A stretch of 64,000 nucleotides of DNA from Brachybacterium huguangmaarense (lineage in GTDB: Bacteria; Actinomycetota; Actinomycetes; Actinomycetales; Dermabacteraceae): the NCBI RefSeq assembly GCF_025725725.1, contig NZ_CP107020.1, positions 2,480,001 to 2,544,000 on the forward strand, given 5' to 3'. The notes beneath the pieces are model-generated. The model was not told the DNA's origin. It searched no databases and worked only from the letters and a program-made list of their open reading frames with translations. Below are positions 19,985 through 29,986 of the stretch, one piece after another; the stretch's first letter is position 1, and every line of letters starts with the position of its first letter. The translations under genes and the position numbers were made by a program.

Positions 19985-20712
19985 GCGCCCGGGAGGGGAC
20001 CGTGCGCACCGCGGTGATCACGGGCGCGTCCTCCGGCATCGGCGCCGCGACCGCCCGTGCGCTGCACGCCGCCGGGTACCGCGTGGCCCTGCTGGCCCGA
20101 CGCGGCGACCGCATCGACGCCCTGGCCGCCGAGCTCGGTGACGACGCGATCGCGATCGTCGCGGATGTCACGGATCGGGACTCCCTCGTCGCGGCGGCGC
20201 AGCGCGTCCAGGACGAGCTCGGCGGCGCGGACGTGCTCGTCAACAACGCCGGGATCATGCTGCTCGGCCCGTTCGCCTCCGAGCGGCGGGAGGACTACCG
20301 GGCCATGGTCGAGACCAACCTGCTCGGCGCGATCACCGCGACCGAGGTCTTCCTCGGCCAGCTCGAGGACGGCGGCGGCGATCTGGTGAACCTCTCCTCG
20401 GTCGCCGGCCGCACCGCGCGCGCCACCAACGGCGTGTACGCCGCCACCAAGTGGGGCATGAACGGCTGGTCGGAGTCCCTGCGCCAGGCGCTCCTGCCCG
20501 ACGTGCGGGTCACGCTCATCGAACCCGGTGTCGTGGACACCGAGCTGCCCACCCACATCACCGACGACGCCACACGCCAGGCCGTGCAGGAGAGCTACGA
20601 CGCCGCCCGAGTCAAGCCCGAGGAGATCGCCGAGGTCATCGCCTTCGTGCTCTCGCGGCCCCGGCACCTGGTGATCAACGAGGTGCTGCTGCGCCCGGCC
20701 GACCAGGCGTGA
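19981..20712 (+). CDS. Short-chain dehydrogenase/reductase
   Basis: A 243-residue classical SDR: TGASSGIG (14-21) binds the cofactor, NNAG is at 88-91, and the catalytic Ser-Tyr-Lys are Ser140, Tyr153 and Lys157 (VYAATKWG). It resembles YdfG-like NADP-dependent dehydrogenases. The start overlaps the stop of the SDR stub (ATGA). It follows two aldo/keto reductases and probably shares their role in carbonyl metabolism. Confidence 0.92.
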   Translation: MSAREGTVRTAVITGASSGIGAATARALHAAGYRVALLARRGDRIDALAAELGDDAIAIVADVTDRDSLVAAAQRVQDELGGADVLVNNAGIMLLGPFASERREDYRAMVETNLLGAITATEVFLGQLEDGGGDLVNLSSVAGRTARATNGVYAATKWGMNGWSESLRQALLPDVRVTLIEPGVVDTELPTHITDDATRQAVQESYDAARVKPEEIAEVIAFVLSRPRHLVINEVLLRPADQA

Positions 20713-20894
20713 CCTGCTTCGCCGCGGCTCTTCGCCGTGGCGATCGACTCGGGGGCTCGCAGACCAGCTCGCCGCGGACGAGAAGCTCGCGATGACCCCG
20801 GCCGAGTCCGAGAGGCATGATGATGTCGCCGCACGAGCCCATCAAGGGTGAGATCCACGGTGAGCAGTCGATGGCATCCAGCGAAGGAGACTCC

Positions 20895-21331
20895 ATGGCG
20901 AAGGACCGTGCGGTGTGCGTCTGCTTCGACGCCGACCGCGTCCTGCTGATGCGACGTGTCAAGGACGGGCGCCGCTACACCGTGCTGCCGGGCGGGGGAG
21001 TGGAGGACGGCGAGGTGCCGGCCGAGGCCGCGGTCCGTGAGCTCGAGGAGGAGACCGGTCTGCGCGGGGTCGTGGTCGAGCATCTGGAGGTGCTCGACCA
21101 CGACGACCGTCGAGCGCACTACGTCCGGCTGCGGTGGCCCCGGGTGATCCCGTGCTCGGCGGCCCGGAAGCGGCGACGCAGACGGAGGACGATCTCTACC
21201 ACCCGCTCTGGGTGCCGGTTGCGGACCTCGCTGGCGAGCCCCTGGTTCCCGCCGAGGCGAGAGCGATCGTGGCCGGGGCCCACCGCCGCGGCCACCTGGC
21301 GAAGCGCCCCCCGACCGTCCCCGACAGCTAG
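20895..21331 (+). pseudogene. NUDIX hydrolase with a frameshift
   Basis: From ATG 20895 (ggaga site upstream) the protein carries a complete NUDIX box, GGGVEDGEVPAEAAV then RELEEETGL, around residues 34-57. At about 21132 (HYVRLRW) the frame breaks; the natural continuation GDPVLGGPEAATQTEDDLYH to the stop at 21331 lies in another frame. One missing base, probably G in the gcggtg run, explains it. The catalytic box is intact but the C-terminal third is lost unless the lesion is a sequencing error. Confidence 0.82.
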
Positions 21332-21361
21332 GCATCAGCGCCGCCGGGCTACTCTCCTCGC

Positions 21362-22174
21362 ATGGACGCATCAGGACGCGAGGTCTCCGCGGCGATCGAC
21401 GCCGACATCGTCGGCGAGACCGACATCGAGCTGCAGATCGCCGTCGCACGCCTGCCCGGCCTCGAGGTCGACGAGCACCTCGAGGTGACGCTCGACGGGA
21501 CCGCCCTCGAGGTCGACGAGCTCGCCTCGGCGCACGGCGGGCGCATCCATCGCTTCACGGCCCACGAGGGAGAGCTCGCCATCCGGTACGAAGCCCGGAT
21601 TCAGGGGCGGGCGGAGGCGTCGCAGGAGGAGCCGCTCGACGGCTCGATCTACCTGCGTCCCAGTCGCTACGTCGACAGCGACCGCCTGTTCGGGTTCGCC
21701 GGCGGACAGTTCGACCTCGAGCGCGAGCCCGTCGAGCTCGCGCAGGACATCGCACGCTTCGTCGCCGATCGCCTCGAGTACGTGCCAGGGGCGAGCGCTC
21801 CCACGGATGGGGCGTCCGACACCCTGCTCGCGGGCGCGGGCGTCTGCCGCGACTACGCGCACCTGGTCGTCGCGCTCGCCCGGGCGATGCAGATCCCGGC
21901 CCGGCTCGCCGCGGTCTACGCGCCGGGCTGTGACCCGATGGACTTCCACGCCGTCGCCGAGGTGCTGCTGGACGGCCGCTGGACCGCGATCGACGCGACG
22001 GGGCTCGCGCCGCGGGTCTCACTCGTCCGGATCGCGACCGGACGCGACGCCGCCGACACGGCCTTCCTCGACAACCACGGCGGCACGATGACCCTGCGAT
22101 CCTCGGTCGTGACCGCGATCGTCGACGGGGCGCTCCCGGTGGACGACATCGCAGAGCTGGTGCCGATCCGCTGA
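21362..22174 (+). CDS. Transglutaminase-like family protein
   Basis: A 270-residue cytoplasmic protein with an N-terminal beta-rich domain (~1-115) and a transglutaminase-like core. The catalytic triad is Cys162 (GAGVCRDYAHL), His196 (MDFHAVAEVLLDG) and Asp211 (AIDATG). No signal peptide. TACTCT (21350-21355) ends 6 nt before the ATG, suggesting a leaderless message. Family members are cysteine peptidases or of unknown role. Confidence 0.88.
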   Translation: MDASGREVSAAIDADIVGETDIELQIAVARLPGLEVDEHLEVTLDGTALEVDELASAHGGRIHRFTAHEGELAIRYEARIQGRAEASQEEPLDGSIYLRPSRYVDSDRLFGFAGGQFDLEREPVELAQDIARFVADRLEYVPGASAPTDGASDTLLAGAGVCRDYAHLVVALARAMQIPARLAAVYAPGCDPMDFHAVAEVLLDGRWTAIDATGLAPRVSLVRIATGRDAADTAFLDNHGGTMTLRSSVVTAIVDGALPVDDIAELVPIR

Positions 22175-22230
22175 GCGTGCCGCACGTCCATGCGAGCGAG
22201 GCGAGGAGGACGGTGCCTACGATGATCCGC

Positions 22231-23155
22231 ATGGTCGATCATGCCCCTGACCTCCTCGTCCTCACCAACGTCCGACCCTGGGGCGGCGCGCCGTCCGACA
22301 TCGTCATCGAGGGCGACCGCATCCGGTCCGTCGAGACGACCGGTGCGTCCCCGACACCGCCCGACGCGATCGACGGGGGCGGCCTGGTCGCGCTGCCCGG
22401 GCTCGTCAACGCGCAACGGCGTGCTGCGACGCCCCGGCGTGCTCGAGCTCCTCGAGCAGGCGGCCGCGCAGGGAGCCGAGCACATCGGCGGCCTGGACCC
22501 GATGCTGATCGATCACGACCCGGTCGGCCAGCTCGACGGGCTCTTCTCGATCGTCGCGGAGCACGGCTGCGGGCTCGACCTCCACCTGCACGAGCCCGGT
22601 GAGCTGGGGGCTTCCGAGTTCGACCTGATCCTGGATCGCGTGGAGCGCGACGGTGTGGGACCCGGCCGGGTGAACATCGCCCACGGGTTCGCGATGGTCG
22701 AGGTCGATCCGGCGCGGCGCCGCGACCTGCTGCAGCGCATGGCCGGGCTCGGTGTCACGATGACCACGGTCGCGCCTCTCCGCATGGCCCAGCTGCCGCT
22801 GCACGAGTTCGACGACGCCGGCGTCCGTTTCGGCTTCGGCACCGACGGCATCCGTGACCTGTGGGGGCCGTACGGCGACGGCGACGTGCTCAGTATCGCC
22901 TGGCAGTACGGGCGGGCCGGGGGAGTGGTGCGCGATGAGGACCTCACCCGTGTCGTGGAGATCGCCACGCGCGACGGGGCGGCGTTCGTCACCGAAGAGA
23001 CGCACGACCTCGCGCCCGGCGCCCGGGCGGACATCGTTCTCGTCGACGCCGAGAACCCGATGGACGCGCTCGTCCGTCGGGTGCCCCGCTCGCTCGTCGT
23101 CGCGGGCGGGCGTGTGTTCCGCCACTCGGAGCTCGAACAGCATCCTTGGGAGTGA
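22231..23155 (+). pseudogene. Amidohydrolase with an internal deletion
   Basis: The 5' part (MVDHAPDLLVLTNVRPWGG to GLVALPGLVNA, up to ~22412) and the 3' part (GVLRRPGVLELLEQAAAQGA to the stop at 23155) belong to one cytosine-deaminase-like amidohydrolase but are in different frames. Roughly 100 residues are absent between them, including the HxH metal-binding segment that should follow LVNA. The later pieces HGFAMVEVD, GFGTDGIRD and ADIVLVDAENPMDALV are intact. The enzyme cannot be active. TACGAT lies 7 nt before the ATG. Confidence 0.85.
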
Positions 23156-23682
23156 TCGCCCGCGCGCGCCCGCCCGGTCACGGTGTCCCCGTCGACGCGT
23201 GCGGCGCCGTCCGAGCAGCGGACGGCGATGCGGCGGAGGGCGGACACGGTGCCGCACCAGCGTCTGTTGGCGGCGATGGTAGCGGCCGGCGGGCCCATGG
23301 TGACTCCCGGAGAGAGCGTAGTCAGGTCGGCGGTGGTGGCCTGGCGCTGAGGTCGGCGTTGGTGAACGGGTGGAACAACGGTGAATGAACAAGGGGTCGC
23401 ATGGGCTCAATGTGGCACCGGGTTGTGTGCCGTGGGTAGTGGATGACGGCGCTGTGGAAAAGTCGACCTTGGGGGAGGGCGAGTTCCTGACGATCGACTG
23501 CTTTGCAAAGCGAGAGCTCCGTCTGTATTGCAGAGATCCCTTGCGCTGCGCCGCCTCTCCCCACCTGATGTCATCCGGTATGGCAGCACCCGTGTTCCCT
23601 CACCATGCAGAGTTTTCCACATTCTAGAAATCGTGACCGGGGCTGGATCTCGTTTGTCAGACCCCTTCGGAAGAATAGGGGC
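23156..23682. other. Intergenic region without a supported gene
   Basis: 527 nt with locally lower GC after 23400. An 80-codon plus-strand frame from 23385 and similar minus-strand frames have no motif or ribosome site that I trust. It may hold the promoter of the DUF222-HNH gene; I see no clear -10 box. Confidence 0.5.
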
Positions 23683-25857
23683 ATGACGACGAGACGGGAT
23701 CATTCGAGGGCCGAGGGTCCGGGGCGCGATGACCGCGCCCGGGCACGGGGTGTGGATGGTCCTGCGCTGTCGCGGTCGGGAGGGGGTGACCTTCCGTTGG
23801 GTGGCAAAGGCGCGGGGTCGATGCCCGCCAAGGGAACGGCATCGACGCGCGGTGACGGGTCGTTGCCCTCGGGAACCCGCGTGCCTTCGGTTGCTGCCGC
23901 GACTGACGGCGACTGCACGGTCCCAGCTGGTGATGCCCTAACTCAGGTCCTCGCTCAGGCGGAGGCTCTCAGCCGTGACGGGGCGGCGCGGGAGGTCGTG
24001 GCGTCGATCCTCGCGGGCGTCCTCGCGGCGGTCGAGGCCCCGGTGGCGATGCGTGATGGGTTGGTCGACACTGAACCCGGCTCCGTCGCGGAGGCCCTCG
24101 GTGTGGTGGGGGTGATCGATCAGCTTCGCTCCACCCTCGCGGCCCTGGATGCGACGTGGCAGGTCATGGCCGCGACCCGGATCGCCGACGCCGACGCCAT
24201 ACGTGGCGTCCCGACGGCGGAGCAGGGACGCGCCGCCGCGCAGGAGCTGAGCCTGGCACGCCGAGTCTCGCCATCGGCGTCGTCGATGTCTCTGGCCGCG
24301 TCACAGCGTCTGGTCACCCAGCTCCCCAGCACGTTCAGCCTGCTCGCCGCCGGCCGGGTCACCGAGTCCCAGGCTCGGGCGATCGCGGTCGCGCTCGATG
24401 ACGTTGACCCTGATGTCGCCGCGTCCATCGACGAAGTCCTGACCGCCGATCCCGCACGCCTGGTGGGTGTGGGGACGCGGCGTCTGGGTGCGGAAGTCCG
24501 TGCTCTGCGGGATGCGCGGGACCCGGATGATGCCCGGCGTCGTACGGCGCGGGCTGCGCGGGGCCGGTGTGTGCGGACGCGCCTGTTGGAGGATCACATG
24601 GTCGCGGTCACCGCGACCGTGCGGGCCGTGGATGCCAGCGCGGTCATGAAAGCCCTTCGTCTCGAGGCCGAGGCCCGTCGTGCTCAGGGGTCGATCGACG
24701 GAGTCCGGGCGCTCGAGGCTGACGCCCTGGTCGACGCGATCACCGGCGGCGACAGGGCACTCGATCCCTCCGCTCCGCCCGAGTCGCTGCCGGATGCCGA
24801 GTTCGTGTCACTGCTCTCAGAGGCGACCGTGGTCGACGGGGATGGGCGCGTGACGCACACCCGGCCGCACGAACATGAGACCGAGCCTCCGGTGGTGGCA
24901 GGACTCGGTTCACTGAGCGGAACCGTCCTGGAGCCCGGCACCCATCGCACTTCGCAAGCTGTGCAGCGTAAAACAACCGATAACGGCCGTAGCGTCACGG
25001 ACCGCTACCGTCACCGCCGTATCACCATCGGTGTGGTGATCACCGATCGGGCGCTCCTCGCGCCAGACGGGGCGGGAGAGCTGGCTCATCTGGAGGGCTA
25101 CGGCCCGATCCCGGCCCAGATCATCACCGACAGTCTTCGTGGGAAGCCGCCGGGGTATAAGAACTACCCCGGGTGGGACGAACACCCCGACGCCTCGATG
25201 AACGCGGCCATGAGACGGCTGTACACCCACCCGAGGACGGGTGAGTTGGTGGCGATGGACTCCGGTGCCCGGGCGTTCCCTGCGTCGTTGGAGCAGATGG
25301 TGAGGTGGAGGGAGTCGACGTGTGCGAGCCCGTGGTGCAACGCGACCGTGCGCCACATCGACCACATCACCCCACACGCCCACGGCGGGAAGACCTCCTA
25401 CAGGAACGCGCAGGGTCTGTGTGTCCGGTGCAATCTGCTCAAGGACCACGCGGGCTGGATCATCACCCCCACTCGGGACGGCGATGGCGCGCCGGCGGTG
25501 ACGTGGACGAGTCCCGGGAACGCGAGCACCACCTGCCACCTCACCCCACTCGGGCCCCGCGAGAGGACCGGCGATCCCGCAGATGTCGTCGCCGAGAGCT
25601 CTTCGCACAGCGCCTCTGCGCCGACCAGCGGCGTCGACGGGACCGATGATGACCAGAGCGGGCCGACTGCCGCGAGTTCCGGCCCTGCGGACGATCGTGG
25701 TGTCGACGACAAGAGCACCGGCATGGGCAACAGCACAGACACCGGCACGGAGCGACCCGACCCCTCCGCCTCGGGGCCGTCATCCGACCCAGAGCGAGCC
25801 CCCAGCTCTCCTGACACCGACAGCCCTGGACAGAGCGATGACCACCCGTCCGGATGA
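23683..25857 (+). CDS. DUF222 and HNH-endonuclease domain protein
   Basis: A 724-residue member of the large actinobacterial DUF222-HNH family. Residues ~1-80 are low-complexity, ~85-470 form the helical DUF222 domain, and ~540-600 carry the HNH nuclease fold (CASPWCNATVRHIDHITPHA, then NAQGLCVRCNLLK with zinc-type cysteines). The last ~110 residues are a Ser/Pro/Asp-rich disordered tail. Families like this are often multicopy, sometimes as intron- or selfish-element-related nucleases; function unproven. ATG 23683 is the first start after the upstream lower-GC gap. Confidence 0.88.
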   Translation: MTTRRDHSRAEGPGRDDRARARGVDGPALSRSGGGDLPLGGKGAGSMPAKGTASTRGDGSLPSGTRVPSVAAATDGDCTVPAGDALTQVLAQAEALSRDGAAREVVASILAGVLAAVEAPVAMRDGLVDTEPGSVAEALGVVGVIDQLRSTLAALDATWQVMAATRIADADAIRGVPTAEQGRAAAQELSLARRVSPSASSMSLAASQRLVTQLPSTFSLLAAGRVTESQARAIAVALDDVDPDVAASIDEVLTADPARLVGVGTRRLGAEVRALRDARDPDDARRRTARAARGRCVRTRLLEDHMVAVTATVRAVDASAVMKALRLEAEARRAQGSIDGVRALEADALVDAITGGDRALDPSAPPESLPDAEFVSLLSEATVVDGDGRVTHTRPHEHETEPPVVAGLGSLSGTVLEPGTHRTSQAVQRKTTDNGRSVTDRYRHRRITIGVVITDRALLAPDGAGELAHLEGYGPIPAQIITDSLRGKPPGYKNYPGWDEHPDASMNAAMRRLYTHPRTGELVAMDSGARAFPASLEQMVRWRESTCASPWCNATVRHIDHITPHAHGGKTSYRNAQGLCVRCNLLKDHAGWIITPTRDGDGAPAVTWTSPGNASTTCHLTPLGPRERTGDPADVVAESSSHSASAPTSGVDGTDDDQSGPTAASSGPADDRGVDDKSTGMGNSTDTGTERPDPSASGPSSDPERAPSSPDTDSPGQSDDHPSG

Positions 25858-26129
25858 AGCGGTCGCGCTACCGAAGAGGCAACCGACGAGACCGCCGCCA
25901 CCTGCCCCGAGCAGATGCGACACCGGGCGGGACAACGCGACACGTGCTCGGCACCGCACTTGACGCCCGCCGCCGGTGCCTCGACATCGGTGCCCCACGC
26001 CGACGAGCCGACCACCCGCGTCCTGCACCCCGCTCCGTCCCGCCCTGACGTCCCCGAGAACACGCCGCCCGCCGGGGGTACCCACCAGGGACTCCCGCCC
26101 TCCGCACCCTCGGCCGTACCGTGGCGGCC

Positions 26130-27041
26130 ATGACGTCGAACGACGATGTGCGCGAGTTCCTGGTCTCCCGGCGCGCCCAGATCACGCCGGCCCGCGCTGG
26201 GCTCCCCGACCTGGACGAGGAGCGGCGTGTGCCCGGTCTGCGCCGCGAGGAGGTCGCCGCCCTCGCGGGAGTCAGCGTCGGCTACTACACCCGCCTCGAA
26301 CGCGGCCACCTCGCGGGCGCCTCCGAGAGCGTGCTCGGCGCGATCGCACGGGCACTGCAGCTGACGGAGATCGAACGCGAGTACCTGTTCGGCTTAGCCC
26401 GCTCCGGGACGACAGCCACCCCGTCGGCCACCCGAGCGTCCGCCCCGGCCGCGCCGACGCCAGCGCCCTCCAGCGCCCTCCGTTCCTCTCTCACACGACT
26501 GGTCGACAGCATCGGCGTGCCCGCGATCGTGCAGACGCCGCGCCTCGACCTCGTCGCCGCCAACACGCTGGGCCGCGCCCTCTTCGCCCCGGTCTTCGAG
26601 GACCCCCGCGGCGCCAACTTCGCGCGCTTCAACTACCTCGACCCGCGGGCTCGCGACTTCTACGTCGACTGGCCGTTGGCGCGGCGCACCGGCGCGGCCA
26701 TCCTGCGCCTGGAGGCGGGCCGCAACCCCCTCGACGAGGCGCTCACCGATCTCATCGGCGAGCTGTCGACCCTCAGCCCCCACTTCCGCGAGGACAGGGC
26801 CCGGCGCGACGTCCACGAGCACCGCACCGGCGTCAAGCACTTCCGCCACCCGCAGGTCGGCCGGCTCGACATGGCCTTCGAGGTGCTCGAGACCCCGGGC
26901 GACCCCTCGCGCCGCCTCGTCACCTACAGCGCCGACCCCGGCACCGAGACCGCCCGACGCCTCGGCCGCCTCGGGACCGCGGCGTCCCCTCCGACCTCAC
27001 CTCCCGAACCTCCCGAACCTTCCCGACAGGAGAACCCATGA
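26130..27041 (+). CDS. XRE-family regulator with MmyB-like ligand domain
   Basis: A 303-residue regulator. Residues ~1-90 form a helix-turn-helix with the hallmark RVPGLRREEVAALAGVSVGY and YTRLERG; ~115-285 form the MmyB-type PAS-like domain (VPAIVQTPRLDLVAANTLGR, ARFNYLDPRARDFYVDWP, HRTGVKHFRHPQVG). The C-terminus ends in a PEPPEPS repeat. The gene overlaps the epimerase start (ATGA), the usual arrangement in which such a regulator controls the adjacent oxidoreductase. TACCGT lies 7 nt before the ATG. Confidence 0.92.
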   Translation: MTSNDDVREFLVSRRAQITPARAGLPDLDEERRVPGLRREEVAALAGVSVGYYTRLERGHLAGASESVLGAIARALQLTEIEREYLFGLARSGTTATPSATRASAPAAPTPAPSSALRSSLTRLVDSIGVPAIVQTPRLDLVAANTLGRALFAPVFEDPRGANFARFNYLDPRARDFYVDWPLARRTGAAILRLEAGRNPLDEALTDLIGELSTLSPHFREDRARRDVHEHRTGVKHFRHPQVGRLDMAFEVLETPGDPSRRLVTYSADPGTETARRLGRLGTAASPPTSPPEPPEPSRQENP

Positions 27042-28018
27042 GAATCGTCGTCATCGGCGGCAGCGGCCACATCGGCACCTTCCTCGTGCCGCGCCTCGTG
27101 CGCGCGGGCCACGACGTCATCAGCGTCACCCGCTCCGGCGGCACCGGCTACGCGAGCGCCCCCGAGTGGGACGCCGTCACGCAGGTGACGGCCGACCGCC
27201 GGCAGCAGGACGCCGACGGCACTTTCGGGACCACGATCCTCGGCCTCGACCCCGATGTCGTCGTCGACCTCGTGTGCTTCTCCCTCGAGTCCGCGACCGC
27301 GCTCGTCGAGGCGCTGCGGGGCCGCGTCGACCACCTGATCCACTGCGGCTCGATCTGGCGCTACGGCCCGAGCCGACGGCTGCCCATCGCCGAGGGGGAC
27401 GACGACGCCGCCGGCGCCCCCTTCGACGAGTACGGGATCCAGAAGGCGGCGATCGCCCGGATGCTGCACGACGAGACCGCCGCGGGCGGCCTCGTCACGA
27501 CCTCCCTCCACCCGGGCCACATCGTCGGCCCCGGCTGGCATCCGACCGGGCCGCTCGGCAACACGGACCCCGCCAGCTGGCATGTGCTCTCCTCCGGCGG
27601 GACGCTCCGCGTGCCGGGCAGCGGGACCGAGACGCTCCACCACGTGCACGCCGACGACGTCGCTCAGGCGTTCGCCCTGGCCGTCGAGCACCGGGACGCC
27701 GCCGCCGGCGAGGACATGAACATCGTCGCTCCGACCGCCCTGTCCGTGCGCGGCTACGTCGAGATCGCCTCCGCCTGGTTCGGCCAGGCCGCGGAGGTCG
27801 AGAGCATCACGTGGGAGGAGCATCGGGCCTCGACCACCGAGCACCTCGCGCGCGAGAGCTGGGGACATCTGCACCGCAGTCACGTGTTCACGATCGAGAA
27901 GGCCCGTCGTCTGCTCGGCTACGCGCCGCGGTACGAGCCGCACGAGGCGATCCTCGAGTCGGTCCGGTGGCTGATCGACCACGGCGAGCTCGAGGTGGCA
28001 GGTCCGCTCAGGGTGTGA
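27038..28018 (+). CDS. NAD-dependent epimerase/dehydratase family protein
   Basis: A 326-residue extended-SDR protein. The N-terminal MRIVVIGGSGHIGTFLVPRL has the GxxGxxG nucleotide-binding loop. SIWRYGPS and DEYGIQKA (YxxxK) lie in the active-site region. Substrate unknown; likely a sugar or small alcohol. It is co-translated with the XRE/MmyB regulator (4-nt overlap), which probably senses its substrate or product. Confidence 0.88.
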   Translation: MRIVVIGGSGHIGTFLVPRLVRAGHDVISVTRSGGTGYASAPEWDAVTQVTADRRQQDADGTFGTTILGLDPDVVVDLVCFSLESATALVEALRGRVDHLIHCGSIWRYGPSRRLPIAEGDDDAAGAPFDEYGIQKAAIARMLHDETAAGGLVTTSLHPGHIVGPGWHPTGPLGNTDPASWHVLSSGGTLRVPGSGTETLHHVHADDVAQAFALAVEHRDAAAGEDMNIVAPTALSVRGYVEIASAWFGQAAEVESITWEEHRASTTEHLARESWGHLHRSHVFTIEKARRLLGYAPRYEPHEAILESVRWLIDHGELEVAGPLRV

Positions 28019-28062
28019 GCGCTGCGCCCGCCGATCCCGAGTGCGGGTGCGACAATGCGTCG

Positions 28063-29100
28063 ATGCGCGCAGTCGTCGTCGAGGCGGTCCAGGGCCGCCC
28101 GGAAGTCCGTTCCGTGCCGGTGCCCGCCGTGCCCTCCGACGGCGTGCTCGTGCAGGTCAAGGCCACGGGGATGTGCCGCAGCGACTGGCACGCCTGGGCC
28201 GGGCACGACGAGATCGCCTTCCCGCACGTGCCCGGTCACGAGCTCGCCGGTCTCATCGTCGAGGTGGGCTCCGACGTGCGGCGCTGGGCGGTGGGGGACC
28301 GCGTGACCGTGCCGTTCGTGTGCGGCTGCGGGCGCTGCGCGTGGTGTCTGGCCGGCCAGACCCAGGTGTGCCCCGATCAGCAGCAGCCGGGCTTCACCCA
28401 CTGGGGCTCGTTCGCCGAGTACGTGGCCCTGCATGCCGCCGACGTGAACCTCGTGGCGATCCCCGGCGACGTCGCCTTCACGACCGCGGCGAGTCTCGGC
28501 TGCCGCTTCGCGACCGCGTACCGGGCACTCGCCGGGCGCGCGCGACTGCGTCCCGATGAGTGGGTGACGGTGCTCGGGGCCGGGGGAGTGGGGTTGAGCG
28601 CCGTCATGATCGCGCGCGCCCTGGGCGCCCGCGTGATCACCGTGGACCGCAATCCGGGTGCCCTCGCCGTCGCCGCACGGCTCGGCGCCGAGCACACGGT
28701 GGCCGCCGACGGCACGGACATCCCCGCCGCGATCCGGGATCTCACCGGAGAGGGGAGCCACGTCGCCGTCGACGCGGTCGGCAGCGAGCAGACCTCGGCC
28801 GACGCGATCCTCGGCCTGCGACGGCACGGCAGACACGTCCAGGTCGGCCTGCTGCCCCCGGTCGAGGGGCATCCGCGGCTGCCGATGGACCGGGTCATCG
28901 CCTGGGAGCTCGACGTGCTCGGCAGCCACGGCATGGCGGCCACCGACTACCCGAGCATGATGCGACTCATCGAGGACGGCACGCTGCGGCCCGACATGCT
29001 CGTCGAACGCACCATCGGCCTCGAGCAGGCCGCCGAGCTGCTCCCGGTGTTCGACCAGGCACCCGTGGCCGGCATGACGATGATCGACCCCACGCGCTGA
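28063..29100 (+). CDS. Zinc-dependent alcohol dehydrogenase
   Basis: A 345-residue medium-chain dehydrogenase. The catalytic zinc ligands are Cys38 (TGMCRSDWH) and His59-Glu60 (PGHE). The structural zinc cluster lies in CGCGRCAWCLAGQTQVC (Cys87/89, 92, 95, 103). The NAD-binding loop is GAGGVGLS near 176. ATG 28063 is 6 nt after GACAAT (28051-28056), suggesting a leaderless transcript of its own. Substrate probably a primary alcohol; not determinable. Confidence 0.93.
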   Translation: MRAVVVEAVQGRPEVRSVPVPAVPSDGVLVQVKATGMCRSDWHAWAGHDEIAFPHVPGHELAGLIVEVGSDVRRWAVGDRVTVPFVCGCGRCAWCLAGQTQVCPDQQQPGFTHWGSFAEYVALHAADVNLVAIPGDVAFTTAASLGCRFATAYRALAGRARLRPDEWVTVLGAGGVGLSAVMIARALGARVITVDRNPGALAVAARLGAEHTVAADGTDIPAAIRDLTGEGSHVAVDAVGSEQTSADAILGLRRHGRHVQVGLLPPVEGHPRLPMDRVIAWELDVLGSHGMAATDYPSMMRLIEDGTLRPDMLVERTIGLEQAAELLPVFDQAPVAGMTMIDPTR

Positions 29101-29153
29101 CGGGCCGCCACAGGTCCCGGTCCAGGCGGCGGCGCCGGCAATATCGTGAGTCC

Positions 29154-29624
29154 GTGACGACGATGACGCGTGTGCTCCAGCCCTCCCGCGCCCTGCAGGG
29201 CGCCCTCGGGGCCGTCGCGTGGCTGAACCTGGTCTCCGCGCTGATCGGCATGGCCGGTCTCACGATCGGGGGCGGCCTCGGCATCCCCGTGGAGCTGCTC
29301 GAGGGCAGCGTGTTCCACTCCTACGCATGGCCCGGCGTGATCCTCGGCGTCGTGGTCGGCGGAGCCCAGGTGCTCGCTCTGCTCGCCCAGCACCGGCGCT
29401 ACGGCCTGGCATGGGGACTGCACGCCGCGGCGGGTCTCATCATGATGATCTGGATCTTCGCCGAGATCTCGATCATGCTCGTCTGGTCACCGCTGCACGG
29501 CCTCTACTTCCTGACCGGCCTCGTGCAGACCGTGCTGGCCGTGCTCGCCCTCGGCGCCCGGCCTCACCCGTTATGGGGCCGCGAGTCCCGTGCGCCGCGC
29601 CACAGCCCGATGTCCGTGCGATAG
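29154..29624 (+). CDS. Four-helix integral membrane protein, unknown function
   Basis: A 156-residue protein with about four membrane segments (from WLNLVSALIGMAGLTIGGG to GLVQTVLAVLALG) and no recognised motif. I start it at GTG 29154 because TATCGT (29142-29147) ends 6 nt before; ATG 29163 is the alternative. Its last 61 nt overlap the 3' end of the convergent NUDIX gene. Confidence 0.7.
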   Translation: MTTMTRVLQPSRALQGALGAVAWLNLVSALIGMAGLTIGGGLGIPVELLEGSVFHSYAWPGVILGVVVGGAQVLALLAQHRRYGLAWGLHAAAGLIMMIWIFAEISIMLVWSPLHGLYFLTGLVQTVLAVLALGARPHPLWGRESRAPRHSPMSVR

Positions 29625-29986
29625 CCCTCCGGGAGCGGGAGGGCGGCGACCGCACGAGGCTCGTGGAACCGCACGCACGAGTGCTCCGAGGACGCCACGA
29701 GGGTTCCGCCCCGCAGCTCGCAGCCGAACGTGCCGATCAGGACGCTGCTGCCGGGCACGGGATCGAAGACCCACGTGCGCAGGAGGAGCACGGGCCGGAC
29801 GTCGAGCCCCGCCTCCTCGCGGATCTCACGTCGGACCGCCTCGTCCGGCGACTCCCCGGACTCGAGGCGTCCGCCGAGCAGCTCCCACTCGTCGCGATCG
29901 TTCCTGCCCAGCAGCACGCGCCCGTCCTCGTCGAGGACGACGCCCTTCACGGAGACCGGCCATCGCATCTGTCCATCCAAGCGCAT
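29564..29986 (-). CDS. NUDIX hydrolase
   Basis: A ~140-residue protein that hydrolyses a nucleoside-diphosphate-linked substrate. The NUDIX box GGRLESGESPDEAVR-REIREEAGL is complete, and the N-terminal MRWPVSVKGVVLDEDGRVLL strand is typical. ATG 29986 has ggag 8 nt upstream; ATG 29968, right at the domain, is an alternative. It converges on the membrane-protein gene with an overlapping 3' end. Substrate unknown. Confidence 0.88.
   Translation of the reverse strand: MRLDGQMRWPVSVKGVVLDEDGRVLLGRNDRDEWELLGGRLESGESPDEAVRREIREEAGLDVRPVLLLRTWVFDPVPGSSVLIGTFGCELRGGTLVASSEHSCVRFHEPRAVAALPLPEGYRTDIGLWRGARDSRPHNG

Noticed and set aside
23385..23627. An 80-codon frame upstream of the DUF222-HNH gene
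   Set aside because: No ribosome site, no recognisable sequence, and competing frames of similar length on the other strand.
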